Origin: JASFJH01 sp050117725
GTDB lineage: Bacteria > Pseudomonadota > Gammaproteobacteria > AKS1
NCBI GenBank assembly: GCA_050117725.1
Contig: JASFME010000141.1
Span: 1 to 6,083, forward strand
DNA: 6,083 bases
Reading direction: 5' to 3'
The notes under the pieces were generated by a model, which saw only the letters and a program-made list of their open reading frames with translations, made no database searches and was not told the origin of the DNA. How positions within the stretch are numbered: the first letter of the stretch is position 1; every line of letters begins with the position of its first letter. Made by a program: the position numbers and the translations under genes. Positions 5,547 through 6,083 of the stretch are shown here, in pieces.

Positions 5547-6083
5547 CTACATTCCTTTCACTGCATAAATGCCAGCTGCGTTCCGCAAATAACCCTTATA
5601 GTCCATACCATAACCAAATACATAGCGGTTTGGTACCGTCAGGCCGATAACGTCGGGTTTGATGTCGACACTGGCGGCATCGAGTTTCGCGACCAGTACC
5701 GCACTGACAAGTTCGCGTGTCCCTGCCTGGCGGCAGAAATCGAGGATCGCGGCAAGCGTGATTCCTTCATCGAAGATATCGTCGAGCACCAGCACATTAC
5801 GGTTGGCAAGTGTTTCGGCCGGTTTGCGTAACCAGGTGATCTCGCCACCTTGTGTACCATGTTGATAACGCGTGGCATGCAGGTAATCGAGCGCAACAGG
5901 CATCTTCAGGCGAGGCAAAAGCTTGCCTGCGAGTACCACCGCCCCGTTCATCGTGCACAGTAGCAGCAATTCTTCATCGCCAAACCGGGCGTTGATGGCA
6001 TCGGCCATGCGATCCAGGCAAGCCTCAACTTCGGTCCCGGTGTACAGGCAATCTGCCTCGGCAGCGACCCCCCGCACTTCATC
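5547..6083 (-). CDS. hpt: Hypoxanthine(-guanine) phosphoribosyltransferase, N-terminal end beyond window
   Basis: Type I phosphoribosyltransferase that makes IMP (or GMP) from hypoxanthine (or guanine) and PRPP. Numbered from the GTG at 6077 (176 residues), the PRPP loop is VLVLDDIFDEGIT (95-107) with the acidic pair Asp99/Asp100. YLHATRY (65-71) is the flexible-loop region. Lys131 in VLVAK fits the purine O6-contacting lysine, and FGYGMDYKGYLRN (154-166) supplies the base-stacking and metal-site Asp159. The C-terminal YAVKGM and the N-terminal EADCLYT match Pseudomonas PA4645-type enzymes as I recall them. The frame stays open beyond the GTG to the window edge, and the two codons before it (Asp-Glu), then Val-Arg, still look like family sequence. 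The relatives start about ten residues earlier, so the true start probably lies outside and the GTG is an internal valine. It is the first visible gene of an operon with the phosphorylase, matching a purine-salvage role. Confidence 0.92.
   Translation of the reverse strand, partial: DEVRGVAAEADCLYTGTEVEACLDRMADAINARFGDEELLLLCTMNGAVVLAGKLLPRLKMPVALDYLHATRYQHGTQGGEITWLRKPAETLANRNVLVLDDIFDEGITLAAILDFCRQAGTRELVSAVLVAKLDAASVDIKPDVIGLTVPNRYVFGYGMDYKGYLRNAAGIYAVKGM
5553..5558 (-). promoter_or_regulatory. Ribosome binding site of the thioinosine phosphorylase gene
   Basis: AAAGGA on the minus strand, with ten bases between it and the ATG at 5542. It sits inside the last codons of hpt, so translation of the second gene is likely coupled to that of the first. 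It supports ATG 5542 as the start. Confidence 0.65.

Noticed and set aside
1..6083. Mobile element, CRISPR array, tRNA/rRNA or a defence or other novel multi-gene system
   Set aside because: No transposase, integrase, regularly spaced repeats, terminal inverted repeats or RNA-gene signatures were seen. Apart from the short intergenic region, the window is filled by recognisable housekeeping-type genes.

Overview
The window looks like ordinary chromosome of a moderately GC-rich gammaproteobacterium. Mfd aligns almost end to end with the Escherichia coli protein as I remember it. The gene after mfd is a CsiV-family periplasmic protein, and the opposite strand carries a Pseudomonas-type methylthioinosine phosphorylase and hypoxanthine phosphoribosyltransferase. 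From memory, Pseudomonas aeruginosa keeps mfd, the thioinosine phosphorylase (PA3004) and nagZ close together, so this resembles an old gammaproteobacterial neighbourhood. I cannot name the genus.

Layout. At 1-538 on the minus strand is a TetR-family regulator whose C-terminal end lies beyond the left edge. At 539-627 is a short, AT-rich divergent promoter region. It holds a near-consensus minus-strand promoter, an 18-bp inverted repeat over that promoter's -10 box and predicted start point, and a plausible plus-strand promoter for mfd whose -35 box uses nearly the same bases. At 628-4086 (+) is a complete mfd. At 4094-4810 (+) is csiV, seven bases behind mfd and probably cotranscribed. At 4802-5542 (-) is S-methyl-5'-thioinosine phosphorylase, converging on csiV with a 9-bp overlap of the coding ends. 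At 5547-6083 (-) is hypoxanthine phosphoribosyltransferase, four bases upstream of the phosphorylase gene, with its start codon probably beyond the right edge.

How the genes work together. Mfd couples stalled transcription to nucleotide excision repair. CsiV acts in peptidoglycan synthesis and has no evident mechanistic link to Mfd. The two minus-strand genes form a metabolic unit: the phosphorylase releases hypoxanthine and methylthioribose-1-phosphate from methylthioinosine, and the transferase turns hypoxanthine into IMP. Together they recover the purine of methylthioadenosine, a by-product of polyamine and acyl-homoserine-lactone synthesis.

I see no mobile element, CRISPR array, RNA gene or undescribed multi-gene system. 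The points most worth a second look are the tetR/mfd control region, which suggests a leaderless autoregulated tetR message, and a Cys/Lys pair in the TetR protein spaced as in the bleach sensor NemR.
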